From assembly GCF_965208895.1 (NCBI RefSeq), contig NZ_OZ242363.1:1054001-1118000 (forward strand): a stretch of DNA of 64,000 nt, given 5' to 3'. Position 1 is the stretch's first letter, and each line of letters begins with the position of its first letter. Positions 61,722 to 64,000 of this stretch are shown here, piece after piece. Below the pieces are notes generated by a model that was not told where the DNA came from, did no database searches, and was given only the letters and a program-made list of their open reading frames with translations. The translations under genes were made by a program, and so were the position numbers. This stretch comes from Poriferisodalis sp965208895. Its GTDB lineage: Bacteria; Actinomycetota; Acidimicrobiia; Acidimicrobiales; Poriferisodalaceae.

Positions 61722-62912
61722 ATGGCCAATCCGATGCTCACGAAATTGACGGCGAGGGGATTTCGCTCGCTCGCTGACGTCTCGCTGTCGCTCGATCCAC
61801 TTACGGTCCTAGTAGGACCCAACGGCTCCGGCAAGACCAACATTCTCAACGTCCTTCGTTTCTTGGCCTCGACCGTCCGGTTTGATCTCGCAGCAGCTGT
61901 TGATGACTGGGGCGGATATGACTTCGTCAGACGTCAGGATGGCCGTCCCTCGCGATCGCGTGTGACTTTGGGAATCCAAGGAATCGTAACGCGCCATGCA
62001 AGTGCAAATGCACCTGACGATTACCGACTCTCCTTCTATCAAACCCCTCGGGGATTGCTGAGCCGCGAAGAGTCGTTTGCTTTCAAGCGCACCAAGGGCC
62101 AAGGTCGGCGGATCACTGTCACGGGACGGAAGGTCGAATTTCGAAGGGACGATGTCGATGAGGCTCCTTCACGAACAAGAGAACTCGCCAGCCGACAGGC
62201 CACCGGATTGGCGACTTTGCCTGATTGGTCCGATAACGAGGGAGGCGAGGGCATTCGACTCCTCGCCGAGTTCCTCTCGAATATTCGCGTACTTGAGCCC
62301 GATGTAGACGCTGCACGCCAGCCTTCCCGGATCATCCCAGGCAGCCTCGCCGACGACGCGAGCAATCTCGCTCCGGCGCTGCATGGCTTGTCCAAGAATG
62401 ATCCCGAGTCATTTGAGATCCTCCAAGGTGAAATGAGACAGTGCCTTCCTGGGTTAGAAGCAATTGAGTTTCAGCCAATGGGGGGCCCCGGCAAGGGCAT
62501 GGTTGTCACACTGCGCGAAAAGGGTGTGCGCTCGCCGATTGAGCTTGCGGACGCGTCCTACGGGACCGTCAGGCTCCTCGCCTTGCTCACCGCGCTGCAT
62601 GAGCCCGATCCTCCAGCGTTCACGGCGATCGAAGAGGCAGACCACGGCTTACATCCGTATGCGCTTGACTTGCTTGTCGAGCGGATGAGGGCGGCTTCGC
62701 GTCATACGCAGCTGCTGGTGACCACCCATGCACCTACCTTCGTGAATCAACTTCGGCCCAGTGAACTGGTTGTCTGCGATAGAGATTCCGAGACCGGCGC
62801 TTCGCTGATACCTAGGGTTTCAAGGAATGATTTGATGCGCATCAAGGTCAAGTCCAAGCTGCGACTTGGTGAACTCTGGTTCAGCGGAGCCTTGGGCGGC
62901 GTCCCGGACTGA
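61722..62912 (+). CDS. OLD-like/AAA_21 ATPase of a two-gene candidate defence system
   Basis: 396 residues. The Walker A GPNGSGKT (32-39) follows FRSLADVSLSLDPLTVLVG, the RecF/SMC-like opening of OLD-family ATPases. DASYGTVRLLALLTALHEP resembles the ABC signature, AIEEADHGLHPYALDLL is Walker B, and LLVTTHAPTFVNQL holds the H-loop. No nuclease domain is fused; the next gene supplies a TOPRIM-like protein 8 bases later. Base composition is lower in GC than its neighbours (TTT, ATT and AGA-type codons appear), suggesting transfer. Comparable ATPase-TOPRIM pairs are anti-phage systems. Confidence 0.85.
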   Translation: MANPMLTKLTARGFRSLADVSLSLDPLTVLVGPNGSGKTNILNVLRFLASTVRFDLAAAVDDWGGYDFVRRQDGRPSRSRVTLGIQGIVTRHASANAPDDYRLSFYQTPRGLLSREESFAFKRTKGQGRRITVTGRKVEFRRDDVDEAPSRTRELASRQATGLATLPDWSDNEGGEGIRLLAEFLSNIRVLEPDVDAARQPSRIIPGSLADDASNLAPALHGLSKNDPESFEILQGEMRQCLPGLEAIEFQPMGGPGKGMVVTLREKGVRSPIELADASYGTVRLLALLTALHEPDPPAFTAIEEADHGLHPYALDLLVERMRAASRHTQLLVTTHAPTFVNQLRPSELVVCDRDSETGASLIPRVSRNDLMRIKVKSKLRLGELWFSGALGGVPD

Positions 62913-62920
62913 GGCATCAC

Positions 62921-63583
62921 GTGGCTCAGAATTCTCGGCCCACGAAACGTGGTCGCGCTCCGGTCGTACTCGTCTTTGGCGAGGGCATGAATGACACCCA
63001 GGCCATCAAGCGCCTGATCGAAGCGCTCTGCCCTGAACTCAAAGGACGCATCCAAGCCCGCCGCGAACCGACGTCGCTGCAGCGCGATGCATCGGAACAG
63101 TCCGTACTGGGATGGACAGACAGAATCGCCGATGTTGTGTACAGCAACGAACGACCTGTTGCGTGCATCTTCGTTCATCGGGATTCGGACATCGACGACC
63201 CGCAAGGCAGGCTGCAACAGGAGACGGAAACAGCACTCCGCGATTCCGGCCTCCCCAATGCTCACGCTGTCGTACCGGTCCACGAGATTGAGGCGTGGTG
63301 GTTGCTGTTTCCCGACGCCACCGAGCAACTTCGCCCTTCCGTTTGGAAGGACGCCCTTCAACGATCAAGCCGCAACTGGGACGCAGTGGCAAATCCGAAG
63401 GAGGAGCTCAGGGAGCGCACAGGCAGGGGCGACCGCAGGCACGCGTACTCGGAAGCAGACTCGCCGAGGATCGCCGAACACATCGCGTCCGCTATCGAGA
63501 GTGGGGTGGCGCTGACAGGCCTGAGCCCTTCGTTCGAACGCTTTCGCGACTCGGTTGCTGAGTGCTGCGCGACGGTTCCGTGA
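62921..63583 (+). CDS. TOPRIM-like (DUF4276-type) partner of the OLD-like ATPase
   Basis: 220 residues from GTG 62921. VVLVFGEGMNDTQAIKRLIE gives a TOPRIM-like catalytic Glu (E21), and ACIFVHRDSDIDD gives the paired Asp residues (D88, D90). VPVHEIEAWWLLFPDA is a conserved-looking block of DUF4276-like proteins. TOPRIM folds cut or nick nucleic acid using metal. The 8-base gap implies co-expression with the ATPase. The combination resembles a split OLD nuclease or the two-component PARIS layout, but family membership beyond fold level is uncertain. Confidence 0.75.
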   Translation: MAQNSRPTKRGRAPVVLVFGEGMNDTQAIKRLIEALCPELKGRIQARREPTSLQRDASEQSVLGWTDRIADVVYSNERPVACIFVHRDSDIDDPQGRLQQETETALRDSGLPNAHAVVPVHEIEAWWLLFPDATEQLRPSVWKDALQRSSRNWDAVANPKEELRERTGRGDRRHAYSEADSPRIAEHIASAIESGVALTGLSPSFERFRDSVAECCATVP

Positions 63584-63592
63584 CTGCATTGA

Positions 63593-63904
63593 TCACGCGC
63601 GGGGCGCGACTGCCCACGAGGCGTCCGAGAAGCGCTCCACCTCCAGCGACGCGAACTGCTCGCGGGCCGTCGAGAGGTTGTGGGACACCTGCATTCGCAA
63701 CCACGTCTCAGGCGACGATCCGAACGCCGCAGACAGCCTGAAGGCCATCTCGGTCGACACACCGCTGCGGCCGTTCACGAGACTCGACAACGCTTGTCTG
63801 GTCACGCCCAAGCCCTGCGCCGCCTGCGTGACCGTCAGTCTGAGCGGTTCCAAGCACTCCGACTTGATGACCTCGCCGGGATGGGGCGGATCGTGCATTG
63901 GCAT
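63593..63904 (-). CDS. higA: HigA-type addiction-module antitoxin
   Basis: 103 residues: HPGEVIKSECLEPLRLTVTQAAQGLGVTRQALSSLVNGRSGVSTEMAFRLSAAFGSSPETWLRMQ (seen in pieces) is the classic HigA helix-turn-helix, where a toxin gene higB normally lies just upstream. GGAGGA precedes ATG 63904 by about 8 bases. The gene converges with the TOPRIM gene (9-base gap). It represses its own operon and neutralises HigB, an mRNA interferase. Confidence 0.88.
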   Translation of the reverse strand: MPMHDPPHPGEVIKSECLEPLRLTVTQAAQGLGVTRQALSSLVNGRSGVSTEMAFRLSAAFGSSPETWLRMQVSHNLSTAREQFASLEVERFSDASWAVAPRA

Positions 63905-64000
63905 GACCGGTTCCTCCGTAGATGTCGACGCACTTCGCGTCGGTTGCGTCCACCTACCAGTCTCGCTGAACGGGCACGTTAACGGCAGTTCGGTGGCTGT
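63905..64000 (-). pseudogene. Possible 3' remnant of higB at the window edge
   Basis: Directly upstream of higA one frame reads RDW, a TAG stop, then VDATDAKCVDIYGG, loosely like the W.DG.A.DVEIVDYH end of HigB. The match is weak and only 96 bases are in view. It could equally be the higA promoter. Confidence 0.2.

Overview
The window is high-GC bacterial DNA with many GTG starts, F420-dependent (LLM-type) oxidoreductases, CaiB/BaiF CoA-transferase genes, a GAACnnnnGTTC-type SOS box and actinobacterial-looking housekeeping genes. This points to Actinomycetota, most likely an Acidimicrobiia-like lineage; that placement is inference. Housekeeping genes lie mainly between 26 and 49 kb. They are flanked by an accessory island on the left and a catabolic operon plus mobile and defence genes on the right.

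0-26.3 kb, accessory: a lipoprotein serpin; an AlbA_2/ATPase-type putative regulator behind a perfect 18-bp inverted repeat; a DUF5678 / retropepsin-like protease pair; two convergent 1949-bp IS1634-type elements, one of which splits a lipoprotein gene whose intact paralogue lies next door; an RDD membrane protein; a Fic protein; remnants of IS481, IS256 and IS110 elements; a glycine-zipper HNH protein; an Mrr-like HNH nuclease cut by one amber codon; a bounded ISAzo13 element; an unknown helical protein; and a 1100-residue type IIG-like restriction-methyltransferase. The island ends at a tRNA-Val gene whose 3' end faces it.

26.3-49 kb, core: tRNA-Val, tRNA-Cys, a DEAD-box helicase, metX, tRNA-Gly, an SDR, dapF-hflX (1-bp overlap), vapBC, a dapC-like aminotransferase, miaA, miaB, a Baeyer-Villiger-type monooxygenase, recA with an SOS box, an enoyl-CoA hydratase/isomerase, a broken MFS gene, a CaiB-type CoA-transferase, two LLM oxidoreductases, cinA and pgsA. 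The ancestral-looking order pgsA-cinA-recA-miaB-miaA is kept on the minus strand but opened up by catabolic genes.

49.5-60.3 kb, catabolic: a tightly overlapping minus-strand operon of nitrilase, aldoxime dehydratase, branched-chain-amino-acid-type ABC transporter (binding protein, LivH, a fused LivM-LivG, LivF) and cytochrome P450. A NitR-like AraC regulator and an HpaE-like aldehyde dehydrogenase are transcribed divergently. Together they suggest uptake of an amino-acid-like or amide/nitrile precursor and flow through aldoxime, nitrile and carboxylate. This is the most coherent and least familiar system in the window.

60.3-64 kb: an IS transposase fragment, a class IV aminotransferase, an OLD-like ATPase plus TOPRIM-like partner (candidate defence pair), and a HigA-type antitoxin at the edge.

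Several genes (livF, the binding protein, vapB, an MFS fragment, IS110) carry single-base indels in short homopolymers. Sequencing or assembly error must be weighed against real decay.
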